Positions 12,551-22,274 of a stretch of DNA of 64,000 nucleotides are shown piece after piece (position 1 is the stretch's first letter; the number at the start of each line of letters is the position of its first letter). Source of the DNA: Pontederia crassipes (Eukaryota > Streptophyta > Magnoliopsida > Commelinales > Pontederiaceae); the NCBI GenBank assembly GCA_030549335.1, contig CM060195.1, positions 10,321,501 through 10,385,500 of the forward strand. Direction: 5' to 3'. The translations under genes were made by a program, and so were the position numbers. Below the pieces are notes generated by a model. The model was not told where the DNA came from, ran no database searches, and saw only the letters and a list, made by a program, of their open reading frames with translations.

Positions 12551-14183
12551 TGATGCACAAAATAAATCCTTTAGCAAGTGCACTAATCGCTCAAGTAATA
12601 TAGTAAAATGATTAAAGAGTGTCGAACCCACGAGAAATATTATTAATTCAATATTTGAATTTATAAATTAATAAAAGAAAAACATAGATTTTGAAGATAA
12701 GTTTTGTAATTATAAAATAAAATAAATAAAATAAGATAATAATAATATAAGATAATGGTGTTGAAGTTAGGTCTTAGGATGATAACAAATTAAGGATAAA
12801 TATGTAAACCAGAAAAGATAAATTAAAATTCTTAAGATGGATTAGGAATTTTCCTAAGTTATTAATTTACAAGATTAAAGTCATAGAGTCCACAAACTAG
12901 TAATTCTGTTATTTAATAAAGCAAATCAAGCAATCTTAAATTTAATAAAAAATGAAGTCTCACAAACTGGTATTCATGCATATGAGATTAAATTTAAAAT
13001 GCATTAATTTGAAAATCCTACGCTATCAATCACTCTACAAACTGGTATAGACTAACATATCACACAGATCTAATTCTCCACATACTAGTTATTAGACCTA
13101 TGTTAATTTTTAATTTCACAATAAATTATTTAATTTAACTAAATAAAATATGAAATCAAGTAGTTCACAAACTAGTAATTACTTAACTCAAAAATTAAAA
13201 TAATTAAATCAAAAGCATTAATCACAATTAAAAATTGATCAAAAGAAATTCAATAATAAAATAAGGGTTCACAATATTTTCCTTCAATAATAATCTCGTA
13301 AAATAAAATAATTAAAAACATAGAGTTCATTCTAGAATTGTAGAGAGATAATAACAAAATACAAATAATAATCGGAAGAATTACACCAGGAATAAATTAG
13401 GACACTTGGATGTCGTCGGAGTGTCTGGATTAGTCGTCCGATTAAATCTCTCTCTCTTGGTCGAAGCCTGTAGAGTCTCGACTCGCCGTAGAAGAAAATC
13501 ACACTTCAAAGCACGAGTTGGGACAATGGTTTCCTCCTCTACTTGTAGGTGCGGACGGACTTCAAGTTGATTACGGTCGTGAATATCGTACGGTCAACTT
13601 TAAATTCAACTAGAGATAAAACTTGGTTAATGATAAAAAGTTATCCGTTTTGCACCTTACGATAATCCTCTTTAAATCTCGGCCACAAAATGTATCATTA
13701 ATGATAGTTTGTGCCCAAGGATTGGTCAATGGCTAATGATACTTGATAAATATTGGTTAAGGATAAAACTTCATGGTTAGATTTTGCGGCCGATAGTCTT
13801 AATTGATGATGGTGTTTTTCCCCAAGGATTAGTTGAGTTCTCGGTCAATAATCACCATGGTTAAGGATAAAAACTTTTATCGCTTTGTGCTCGTAAAACT
13901 CTTCTTGATAAGATCACGACTGCAAAATCCATAAGGGTTATTACTGCGCCCAAAGATACAAGGGCAATAATCATTTTGAATTGTCGCCGATATGTCTGGT
14001 AATTCATTTACTCGGCTTTTCCTACAAAATAGTTATCATAATTTAATTAATCCACCCACAATTAAAATATTCAGAGAATTAATAATTAAAATCGATAAAT
14101 CTGAAATTACGACTAAAATGATGTATGCCATGATCAAATTACAAAAATATTAGATTAAGATATGTTATATTTTACATGCATCA
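12551..14183 (-). repeat. LARD 5' LTR
   Basis: Direct repeat of 2609-4274. Ends are TGATGC and GCATCA, a perfect 6-bp inverted repeat. Followed at once by the gatcg duplication (14184-14188). Its TATA core is mutated compared with the other LTR. Confidence 0.92.
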
Positions 14184-14188
14184 GATCG

Positions 14189-15105
14189 CCCAAAAGGCTT
14201 TATGTTCTAGTTCCACGGGTAAATGACAATGCTTGCATAGATAAGCCTGAATCGGTGTTTTGTATGCAGTGCGGTATGACCACAATGCTTCATTGAATTT
14301 CTTTCTCCAATCTTTTCTTGATAGCGAAACTGTCTTCTCTAGAATCATTTTGATCTCTCTATTTGAAACATCTGCTTGTCCATTAGTCTAGGGGTGGCGC
14401 GCAGTAGAGACTCTGTGCTTGACTCCATATTTCAGCAATAAATTTTCAAAACTTCTTTCAATAAAATGCGAGCTGTCATCACTAATGACTAACCTGGGTA
14501 CTCCAAATCTTGGGAAGATAATTTCCTTGAAGAGCTTAGTGACGGATTTTGAATTTGCTGTGACTGTGGGGACTGCTTCAATCCATTTTGAAACATAGTC
14601 TACTGCTAAAAGTATGAACTTGTAGCCGAATGAGGGAGGGAATGGTCCTATATAGTTGACTCCCCATACATCAAAGATTTCTACCTCTAGTATCGGTTGT
14701 TGCGGAGTCTCATTTCTTCTGCCTATGTTTCCAGTCCTTTGACAAGCATCGTAAGATTTTACGAAATTGGTCGCATCTTTGAATAGCGTGGGCCAATTAA
14801 AACCTGTCTGTAAAACCTTGGAGTCTGTCATTTGATGTCCTCCATGACCACCACAAGGAGATGAATGATACTCCTGAAGTATGGAAAATTGCTCTTCTTT
14901 TGGAATGCATCTTTGATATATTTCGTCATCATATTTTTTGAAGAGAAAAGGCTCGTTCCAAAAAAAAATTTTGATATCGAAGAAGAATTTCTTCTTTTGT
15001 TGGTAGGAGAGATTAGGTCATAGGACTCCTAAGGCTAAATAGTTAGCATAGTCTGCGTACCAGAAAAGTTGTGCATCCTGAATCGAGAACAATTGGTCAT
15101 CAGAA
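14189..15105 (-). pseudogene. Athila pol: integrase zinc finger and catalytic core
   Basis: The minus-strand frame 14388-14831 plus flanks gives, in order, an HHCC-like region (HSSPCGGHGGHQ ... ACQRTGN, with one expected Cys replaced), the core start DVWGVNYIGPFP, then VPRLVISDDSSHF, then a stop and [13 protein letters not shown]. In this family the catalytic triad is D, D, E at GxD(F/Y)xGP, SDxxxHF and GQAE. Here the first Asp is Asn and the Glu is Asp, so two of three catalytic positions are lost. The frame runs into the LARD boundary at 14184 and continues at 2603. A stop after RHP and another near 15030 confirm decay. Confidence 0.9.
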
Positions 15106-15642
15106 AAAGAATCGCTAGTGGGCGAACTTGGAGAAGAGGGTCGGTGCCCCCAATGATAGCTCGCCAAAGGGCAAGCTTGGAGAGGGGGGGCTGACACCCC
15201 CCTCTGCCAGCTCGTCCGCGTCCTTAAATTTTTACAATATTTTTTATTGTGTGATGTCAGCTAGTTAAAATTTTTTATTATATTTTATTATGCCACGTCG
15301 CAAGATAATTGGGAGACTGTTTCTTACCAGTCAAGTGGATGAATCGTGCAATAATATCAAAGTTGGGGGACTATTTAGAAATCGACTCAAAGTTGGAGGA
15401 TGACCCTGTAATTTACTCGGTTTGGAGCGTTAAATGACGTGGATGACTTAAATGATGTGGATGAGAGAGAAACGGCTCACGTGTCGGCCACGTATGCAAG
15501 GTAACTGGAAAATTCACTATCACCTGTCAGGAGGATTAATCGTGCAAGAAAATAAAATATGAGAGACATTCTGGTTAGAAATTGAAGTTGGGGGACCAGT
15601 TGAAAATCGACTCAAAGTTGGGAGAACATTCGTATAATTTAT
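15106..15642. mobile_element. GC-rich non-autonomous repeat inserted between RNase H and integrase
   Basis: The Athila frame is lost between about 15106 and 15642. The insert opens with GC-rich inverted words (gggggctgacacccccctc at 15185), then an AT-rich tail (ttttattatattttattatgccacgtc) and ends with tcaaagttgggagaac ... gtataatttatcc. The same organisation recurs at 30100-31215. The tail is partly duplicated here (a first gtaatttac end at about 15410). Class unknown: ends like GGGTAAATTACAC suggest a DNA transposon, but I cannot find a convincing target duplication (a 9-bp match with several changes at best). Confidence 0.55.
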
Positions 15643-16062
15643 CCTTCGCCGATAGCTTGATAATTGGCAAGGTTATTTTCCTGCTCTGATAGCTGAATTC
15701 GTGAGTGGTGATCAGCAACTTGATTTTTTACTCCCTTTTTGTCTTTGATCTCTATGTCGAATTCTTGTAACAAAAGGATCCATCTAATCAATCTGGGCTT
15801 GGCATCTTTCTTAGAAATCAAGTGTCGGATAGCTTGATGATCAGTGTATATGATGACCTTGGAACCGACTAGGTATGATTTGTATTTATCCATTGCAAAC
15901 ACCACGGCTAATTTTTTTTTTTGTTGTGGCATAATTGATTTGTGCTTCATCTAGAGTTCTGCTAGCATAGTAGATCACGTGTTGTTTCTTGTCCTTTCTT
16001 TTCCCTACCTTTGCTCCGACAGCTTGATCAATGACATCACACATGACCAATCGAGTGGTTGG
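15643..16062 (-). pseudogene. Athila pol: RNase H domain
   Basis: The minus strand reads [27 protein letters not shown], then after a frameshift [72 protein letters not shown]. The YTDH and VADHxSR motifs are hallmarks of gypsy RNase H. The frame is interrupted at about 15940, and upstream it stops at the CACTA element boundary. Confidence 0.9.
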
Positions 16063-16214
16063 ATATAAATCTGGTCGTTAATGATCAAAATCCAATCGTT
16101 ATTGGTCATTAGCGACCAACATTTCTCGTCGTCACCAGTCGTTATAGATGCCGCCATTAAAAGTCAATAACGACGACTTAAAAGTGTTGGCCATTAAAAG
16201 TCATCAACGACCGG

Positions 16215-16625
16215 AAAAAATCCGGTCATTAAATCCTAATAAGGACCATTTAGTTGGTCGTCGAATTCATTAATGACGAGAAATATCTTTGTCGTTGATA
16301 ATCTTCAGTGGCTAGTAATCCCATCGTTAAAAGTTATCTATGACCAAAAAAAATACATCTATTAAATTCATATAAGGACCATTTAATTGGTCGTCGAATA
16401 CATTAATGGCGAGAAATATCTTTGTCGTTGATAATTTTTAGCGGCTAGTAATCCTGTCGTTAAAAGTCATCCATGACAAAAAAAAATCCGGCCATTAAAT
16501 CCATATAAGGACCATTTAATTGGTCGTCGAATACATTAATGACGAGAAATATCTTTGTCGTTGATAATCTTCAATGGCTAGTAATCCCGTCGTTAAAAGT
16601 ATTAATGACTAGAAATATCCAATTG
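16215..16625. repeat. Subterminal tandem repeat, 133-bp period
   Basis: The word aaatatctttgtcgttgataat begins at 16281, 16414 and 16547 (steps of 133). Units contain GGTCGTCGAA, TTAATGACGAG and CCGTCGTTAAAAGT. Subterminal repeats are the usual transposase-binding region of CACTA elements. A fourth, degenerate unit follows to about 16740. Confidence 0.85.
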
Positions 16626-16924
16626 TTAAATCCATATAGTGGCCATCTAGATCATCGTTAAACGCATTAATGAACATCATAATTTTTATCGTTGATAATC
16701 ATATGTGACCATTAATCCGATCGTTAAAACCCAATAATGGTCTTTAAAGTTATATAATGACCATGAACTTTATGAAACATTGATTTAAATGACACATTAT
16801 CTACAATGCACTTTCTCAACAATCATTCAAATTGATGTTGAGAATAATTATCCATGCCAACAAATGTTCATAGTAGTCAACATCAATAACATTTAGCATT
16901 CAAATTTTTTAACCCATCAATCTT

Positions 16925-17131
16925 CTTCCTTCCCTCCAAAAAATGCACTTTACATCCAAATGATTGCACTGCACGTTTCAAGGCTTGATTCTCTCTGGTA
17001 GCTCTTTTAGCCATAGCTAAAGCTGAGTGCATGAGCTGCTTTTCCTTTTTTTTTTAGCTTTGCTCAGCCAGTAAATCAACTCGGCCTTCAAGCTCCTTAT
17101 CCTTTACTTTTGCAATTTCTTTGACCTGAAA
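16925..17131 (-). pseudogene. Captured exon: lysine-rich coiled coil
   Basis: The minus strand has a good acceptor (ctataatttcag) at 17132 and then reads VKEIAKVKDKELEGRVDLLAE, one stop, KKKEKQLMHSALAMAKRATR, ENQALKRAVQSFG. It is clearly protein-like (charged, heptad pattern) and its composition differs from the surrounding transposon. The parent gene is not recognised. It probably continues the reading of the exon at 17302-17400, since that exon ends GYNEAVK next to a GT donor. Confidence 0.6.
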
Positions 17132-17301
17132 TTATAGACGAAAACATAATTTATACGTGACAGCTAGATACATTCTCTGTTGTCAATAACACGCCATTCC
17201 AGTATTTGTTTTAAAAAATGTCATTCCAGTACACACCTCATTCTCGAACAAAAAACACAACTAACTATACTTGCACATTTATTGAAGGAGCGCAAGAATA
17301 C

Positions 17302-17400
17302 CTTGACAGCTTCATTGTATCCTTTTTTCATGACACGCCACCGGGATTCCACCTCACCAGCCTGTGCTTCAGAAGGGCAAGCCCACCACAAATGAAACTC
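17302..17400 (-). pseudogene. Captured exon ending ...GYNEAVK
   Basis: The minus strand reads WWACPSEAQAGEVESRWRVM and KKGYNEAVK followed by the donor gtattc. With the exon at 16925-17131 it looks like two neighbouring exons of one gene, with the intervening intron still present. Parent gene unknown. The upstream limit of the exon is uncertain because the frame closes at about 17405. Confidence 0.5.
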
Positions 17401-17456
17401 AAGTCAAAGCGTCAGAGTTAAAGCTGCAGCTGGAGGCAACAACGGCCCAGTGTATT

Positions 17457-17564
17457 TTAGCGGATCAAAGAAGACATTGCAGTGGACACTAGAGCCACCA
17501 TCAGCAGCACGTAAATGAGGTAAGTACATCCATATGCATCCACTAGCCTCTGGAACGCCATTTT
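17457..17564 (-). pseudogene. Captured fragment with one predicted transmembrane helix
   Basis: The minus strand reads MAFQRLVDAYGCTYLIYVLL, MVALVSTAMSSLIR and a stop. The hydrophobic block TYLIYVLLMVALVSTAM is long enough for one membrane span. It could be the C-terminal end of a captured gene. I do not recognise the parent. It lies between the other exon-like blocks and shares their strand. Confidence 0.4.
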
Positions 17565-17828
17565 GTTGTCTTTCCTTGTCACTAATTCACATTTCCAGGA
17601 GTATGAGAAAAAAGGGCTCATAACAATCAATGTCAATAATAATATATCAGTAGATATATAATCCCTAAACAAAGATAATCCATCCGAGTCAAATTAATGA
17701 GAAAAAAGGTTTCATGAGAAGTGCTAGCAGCGGAATATGGATAATGGCTTGCAATAATTCCCAATCGAAACAAGAATACGTTAAAGACCAAAGGATAATG
17801 TTAAAACAAATGATCGTTAACCTCCAGT

Positions 17829-17872
17829 CCGTTGCTTTGTATGATCGAAACATGGCTGCGACCATCTGGAGA
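17829..17872 (-). pseudogene. Captured micro-exon (about 44 bp)
   Basis: Minus strand: acceptor ...cttatctccag, then a sequence reading MVAAMFRSYKATDW, then donor gttaac. Both splice signals are in place. It is just downstream of the Y14 exon on the same strand but does not correspond to the next Y14 segment as I know the family, so it may come from another gene. Parent unknown. Confidence 0.4.
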
Positions 17873-17924
17873 TAAGATGAAAATTAACATTTCAACATGT
17901 GAATAATTGAACTAGCAAGTTTAC

Positions 17925-18061
17925 CTTCACAAACTCTGTGCCTTGGTCCAGATTTAAATGTAAATTCTTTTTCTGTCCATATTCACCAAAAGCATTAAGC
18001 AGGTCTTCTTCCTGGGCTTCCTCATGAACTCCAGTAACCAATACGATCCATCCCTCAATAG
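17925..18061 (-). pseudogene. Captured exon of Y14 / RBM8A (exon-junction-complex RNA-binding protein)
   Basis: The minus strand reads AIEGWIVLVTGVHEEAQEED then LLNAFGEYGQKKNLHLNLDQ and GTEFVK, bounded by acceptor ttttatgtag and donor gtaaac. This is the first half of the RRM of Y14: the IEGWIVLVTGVHEEAQE block (RNP2 strand and alpha-1) and the KNLHLNLD segment are family signatures. In the cell Y14 pairs with Mago in the exon-junction complex, marking spliced mRNA. Only one exon is present. RNP1 and the rest of the RRM are absent, and the usual Arg-rich LDRRTG site reads LDQGTE. It sits inside a CACTA element, so I read it as a transduplicated exon and not as the functional gene. Whether it is transcribed is unknown. 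Confidence 0.85.
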
Positions 18062-19330
18062 CTACATAAAATGAAAAAGGTATTGTATGATTAAGAAGCG
18101 AGATGTGAGAAAGGAAATGCACTTTTCTGAAGCAATTATAATAGGTATGAAACTTATTATCAGTTTCATGAAAAAGTCAATTAGATAGAGATATCACATG
18201 CAAAGGAAACTGAAAACAATGTCAGATTACAAAAATGTAAAATGATACAACTAAAAAACAGGGAAAAAAATGAAAGTTTAAATTGGGAAAATGCTCAACA
18301 AATAGCACAGAGAAATGCATTAAATTTTGTAATCCGCATACACCTATGATTTGTACATCAATTTGGCAGGCATATGACTCTAATAAAACCAGGGCAAAAT
18401 TCAGTCCACTTGTAGTTATTGATAAAAAGTTCAATTCAGATTTTGACAAGAAAGGCCAATGATGACGGAAGATGTAAATTCCCACTAATTCAGTCTTAAT
18501 GATTCATAGGTGGAAAAGAGGAAAGGGGGATGGAAACCAAAGAGGTGGAAGGACTTACATCGAGCAAGTCTTTGTTAGTTGAATTTGAAGCATCTTAAGT
18601 GTTTCTTAAATTTAAGGAACGCAAATATAGCATTACCTTTTTCAGATAATTTACTCCATGTACTATGTTTTTTAAGATGTCCCATATTATATTTTTCTTA
18701 ATTTCTTTTTAACTAGTTTCTATGTTCGCATTACTTTTTTAAAAGAGGTTAACTAAGGTGAGGATAAAAAATTCGGTCCCGCACCGTCGGGCAGACACAA
18801 GGAGCCTTGTGGGAACCATATCACATGGGGTTCACATCATATGATGACCACCCTATGGAGGTAGTTGTGTCTCCACATGATGCAGTCCAATTTTTTGTCT
18901 ATTGAAAATATTTTTGCTAATAACTAAACATCTTCCCTTCAGAAAAAACCAGGCCTTCTTTGCACTTTTCCATAGCCAGCCCACAAGTGTGAGACACGAA
19001 AAAAATAATATCATGCAAAAGTTCATAAAATTATTAAACATAAGTTTCCAAAAGTTCATCCTATCGTTGACCGTAAGCAGGGCATGACCTGCATGTTGAT
19101 GTATTAGCCTGGTATTCATATGAGAAAAAAAGCTTCTCTCAAAATTTTGAGACAAGAATAGAAAATTTCAAGATAAATTCTACTTCATTGTAAGAGCATG
19201 AAACAGTAAATAATCATCAAAGAGAAACATATGCTACTAGCCAAAACACCACAATCAAATCAAATCTAAGAGAGAAGTTTAAAGAATTATTTTGAATCAA
19301 ACCTTAATTTAACCTAAGAGGTCTAGGTTT
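18062..19330. other. CACTA interior without recognisable genes
   Basis: AT-rich sequence between the Y14 exon and the next exon-like block. Open frames are short and unconvincing. It may be intron sequence captured along with the exons. Confidence 0.4.
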
Positions 19331-19640
19331 TAGGACCTTTCCCTTTCTCCCCGATGCCACCGACTACCTTTTCCACCACCCCGCTCCCAATCCGGCATCT
19401 TCGCATTGGTGCCTGCCATGATGCCATCCACACATGTGGCCAGTGTTCCAACAAATGGTGCGCAGAAACCTTTCCACCCTTTTCTTCCAGATCAACTCCG
19501 ATTTCCGATCTTTAACGTGATTAAGAGCACCAGGCAATTGCAGAAATAACACTCAAACATGTAACAAAGGAAAACAGAGTTTCAGCATCACCTTGAGATG
19601 CGCACATCCAACTCTAATTAGGGTTTCGTTGACCTACTAA
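19330..19640 (-). pseudogene. Possible captured first exon
   Basis: The minus strand has a 5'-UTR-like context (aaaccctaatt) and an ATG opening MAGTNAKMPDWERGGGKGSR, WHRGERERS before a stop. Base composition is higher in GC than its neighbours. It resembles a gene start more than transposon sequence, but no family is recognised; weak evidence. Confidence 0.3.
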
Positions 19641-19734
19641 ACAGATTTTTTTTTCCTGCCACAACAAAAGCACAAATTTCACAATAAGTTGCAAAAAATG
19701 CACTAAATGTTAAAAATATGGTGCTCTGACACAT

Positions 19735-20170
19735 GGGAGGGGAGGACGCTTCTGCCGGTGGCTGCAGGAAAGGGGGACTAGGATGCCGGCGGCGAGGATC
19801 CTAGCGTCGGGGGGAGGAGGGCTCTTTTGACGGAGTCGGGGGACCCGTGGTGGGGGCTACTTCTGTCGGTGGTGGCGGGGAAGGTGCATCCGTGTATGGA
19901 AGGTGATGCCACCTAGATGCCGATGTCGCACGGGCGGGGGTGAAGGGGGGTGGGGAGGACCAGGATGCTGGCACGCAGGGGGCGGTGTGGGGGGTTCAAT
20001 GTTTGGCGGTGGTGGGGAAGGGGGACCAGGGGCAGGGGGAGGACGGCTGGTGTCCGCGTTGGGAGGGGGGAGAAGGACGCTAGCGCATCCGCTGGCAGTG
20101 AAGGAGAAGGGGATGAAGCTAGCATGTTAAATTGTGTGGAGGAGGAGGAGGAAGAAGAATTCAAGAATGC
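19735..20170. other. G-rich captured block
   Basis: About 430 bp packed with runs of three to seven G on the plus strand (for example near 19921-20070), ending in a (GAG)n-like purine stretch and gctagggttttc. Its composition is entirely unlike the AT-rich ends of the CACTA element. It could be the GC-rich first exon of a captured gene read on the minus strand (Pro/Ser-rich) or a simple repeat; I cannot decide. Confidence 0.4.
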
Positions 20171-20616
20171 TAGGGTTTTCTAATGAATTTTATAACATGT
20201 TTTTTTAGGAGAGATTCTATTATATTTTATAAAGTTTTTTTTCTTTTTTTTTATTTCTATTGAATTTTATAACATGTAATTAAGTTAACTAAATACATAA
20301 GTTAATTTATTTTTTAAAATTCGTGTTTCCTGAAAAATTAGTGGAGGGAAATGTTTAGTTCCCGCCAAATAAAATATTAGTTGCACGTCTACTTGATCTT
20401 AATTTATAAATAATTAGTGATGATAAAATTTAGTGATCATTAATAATCACTTTTAACTACCGGAATTTACTATTTTGGGACGAGCAATTTTCTCTTTCGC
20501 TAATAATATGTTTAGTAATGTCCATATTTTTTTCTTGCCACTATTGACTATTTATAATGGCCATTTTTTATCTCGACATTAATAGTTGGTCGTTAGAACT
20601 TCCTTTTCTTGTAGTG

Positions 20617-22274
20617 ATAATTGGGGCTATCGTGAGTGCTTTCTTCAATGTGTTGAAGGCTTTTAAGCAGTCTTCATCGAATATAAAGTCGACTTCTTTG
20701 GATAAAAGTTTTGTTAATGGCCTTGCAACGAGAGAAAAGTCTTTGATAAAACTTCGATAGAATCCGGCATGCCCAAGGAAACTTTCGATTCCTTTGATGT
20801 TAGAGGGTGGAGACAATCCTGCTATGACTTATGTCTTAGCCTTATCAACTTCAATGCGCTTGTCTGAAACAATGTGACCCAAAACTACACCTTCTTGGAC
20901 CATAAAACGACATTTCTCGTAATTCAACATTAGATTGGACTCAGTACATCTCTGTAATACCTTGCAAATGCAAGAAGATTTCAAAAGTGGCGCCATAAAC
21001 TGAGAAGTCATCCATGAAAACTTCCATGATTTCTTCTATAAAGTTAGAAAAAATTGACATCATATAGCTTTGAAAACTTGCAGGAGCAATGCATAACCCG
21101 AATGGAATTCTCCTGTATGCGATGGTCCCATAAGGACATGTAAAAGTGGTCTTTTCCTAATCATCCGGATGAATGGGGATCTGAAGGAATCTAGAAAACT
21201 CATCTAGATAGCATAAATAAAAGTGATTCGCTAGTCTCTTTAGCATCTGATCAATAAAGGGTAGGGAGAAATGATCTTTTCGGGTGGATTTGTTCAGCTT
21301 CCTGAAGTTGATGCACATCCTCCATCTTGTGACAGTACGTGTGGAGATAAGCTTGTTTGAATTAGTTTTGATCACGATCATTCCACCTTTTTTGGGCACA
21401 ACCTGCACAAGACTAACCCACTGGATGTTTGAGATGGGATAAATGATTCCTGCATCCAGAAGTTTAATCACCTCTTTCTTCACCACTTCCTTCATTGTTG
21501 GATTGAGTCTTCTTTGTCCTTCGATGGATGGTTTGAAATCCTTTTCCATGTGGATGCAGTGCATGCAAATGGAGGGGTTGATTTCCTTGAGATCATCTAG
21601 AGTATAACCGATGACATGCTTGTAGGACTTTAGCTTGTCGAGCAACAATTGGAGTTGACTTGATTTCAAATTTGCGTTGACAATCACTGGGTAGGTGGAG
21701 TCTTCTCCTAGAAATTCATATTTGAGGTTCTGGGGCAGTTTCTTCAACTTTGATTTAGGTCGTTTCTTCAAGCCGGATGCTTGTTCGAGCGTGACTGGTA
21801 GAGTCTCTTGTCAGTTGTCCGGATCTTGTATCAATGTTGGGAGCATGTGGCTTGTAAGAAGTTGAGCTCCTTCCTTTGTCCATAGCGATGGTTCATGGGC
21901 TCCGAGAGAAACTTCCAAGGAATCAAATATATGAATGACTGATACAACCTTTTGGATTAGAAGATCCACGTGCTCAGATTGAAAATAATAATCCTCCATG
22001 TTCGGACGATTGATGATTTGATTTAACCCAAACTCCACTATGTCATCGCCTATTTGAAAAGTGAGACGAACTTGTTTGACATCAATTAGTGCCCGTTGCA
22101 GTGGCTAGGAAGGGTCTTCCCAAGAGGATGGGAGTTTGGTTATCTCCGTCCATGTGTGGGACTACAAAATTGTACGTAGAAGTATCCTACCTTGATCGGT
22201 ATATCTTCTAGAATTCATTGGGTGATTTTGATAGACTGATCCGCCAATTGGAGGGACATAGAGTGGGTGATCAC
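20617..22274 (-). pseudogene. Athila pol: protease C-terminus and reverse transcriptase
   Basis: Minus strand from right to left: remnant of the protease end (SLQLADQSIK, later TPILLGRPFLATATG with breaks), the RT N-region (MEFGLNQIINRP..., 21811-22038), then 21157-21771 with KKLPQNLKYEFLGED, KEVVKKEVIKLLDAGIIYPI, WRMCINFRKLNKSTRKDHFS and YLDEFSRFLQIPIHP, where the first catalytic Asp is retained. After a stop the frame carries EVFMDDFSVYG, an FMDD version of the YxDD box with both Asp residues kept, then CRFMVQEGVVLGHIVSD and LGHAGFYRSFIKDFS, the usual RT connection. It ends at KKALTIAPI against the CACTA insertion. Several stops; non-functional. Confidence 0.92.

Larger units (their letters stand above)
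2609..14183 (-). mobile_element. LARD-like non-autonomous LTR retrotransposon inserted in Athila integrase
   Basis: Seen: two long direct repeats, 2609-4274 and 12551-14183, bounded by TGATGC and GCATCA (GCAGCA at the left copy), flanked by the 5-bp duplication gatcg at 2604-2608 and 14184-14188. A polypurine tract (minus strand) abuts the left LTR and a degraded PBS abuts the right LTR, so the element is on the minus strand. The internal region has no gag or pol; subtracting a MITE and a solo LTR leaves about 4.8 kb of non-coding DNA. Long LTRs plus a large non-coding core fit the class called LARD (large retrotransposon derivative). It would need proteins from another element to move. A truncated third LTR copy lies at 55697-56105. 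Confidence 0.9.
16066..20616. mobile_element. CACTA transposon with captured host exons (Pack-CACTA), 4.55 kb
   Basis: The right end is ...cttttcttgtagtg, the reverse complement of CACTACAAGAAAAG, the CACTA terminus. The 3-bp duplication ata flanks the insert (16063-16065 and 20617-20619), and taking the insert out restores the Athila RT-to-RNase-H frame. The left end has lost its first bases: it begins taaatctggtcgttaatg where CACTACAAG should precede. Both ends carry subterminal GTCGTTAA/TTAACGAC words, in a 133-bp tandem repeat on the left. No transposase is recognisable, so it is non-autonomous. The middle contains splice-site-bounded exons including one from Y14/RBM8A. Confidence 0.88.

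Noticed and set aside
17892-18122. An intact Y14 gene
   Set aside because: Only one exon of the RRM is present; the N-terminal region, RNP1 half and C-terminus are missing, and it lies inside a CACTA element.
19903-20183. A glycine-rich protein in plus-strand frames
   Set aside because: It follows from G runs; two overlapping frames look equally open, and it is inside a transposon. Kept only as a G-rich block.
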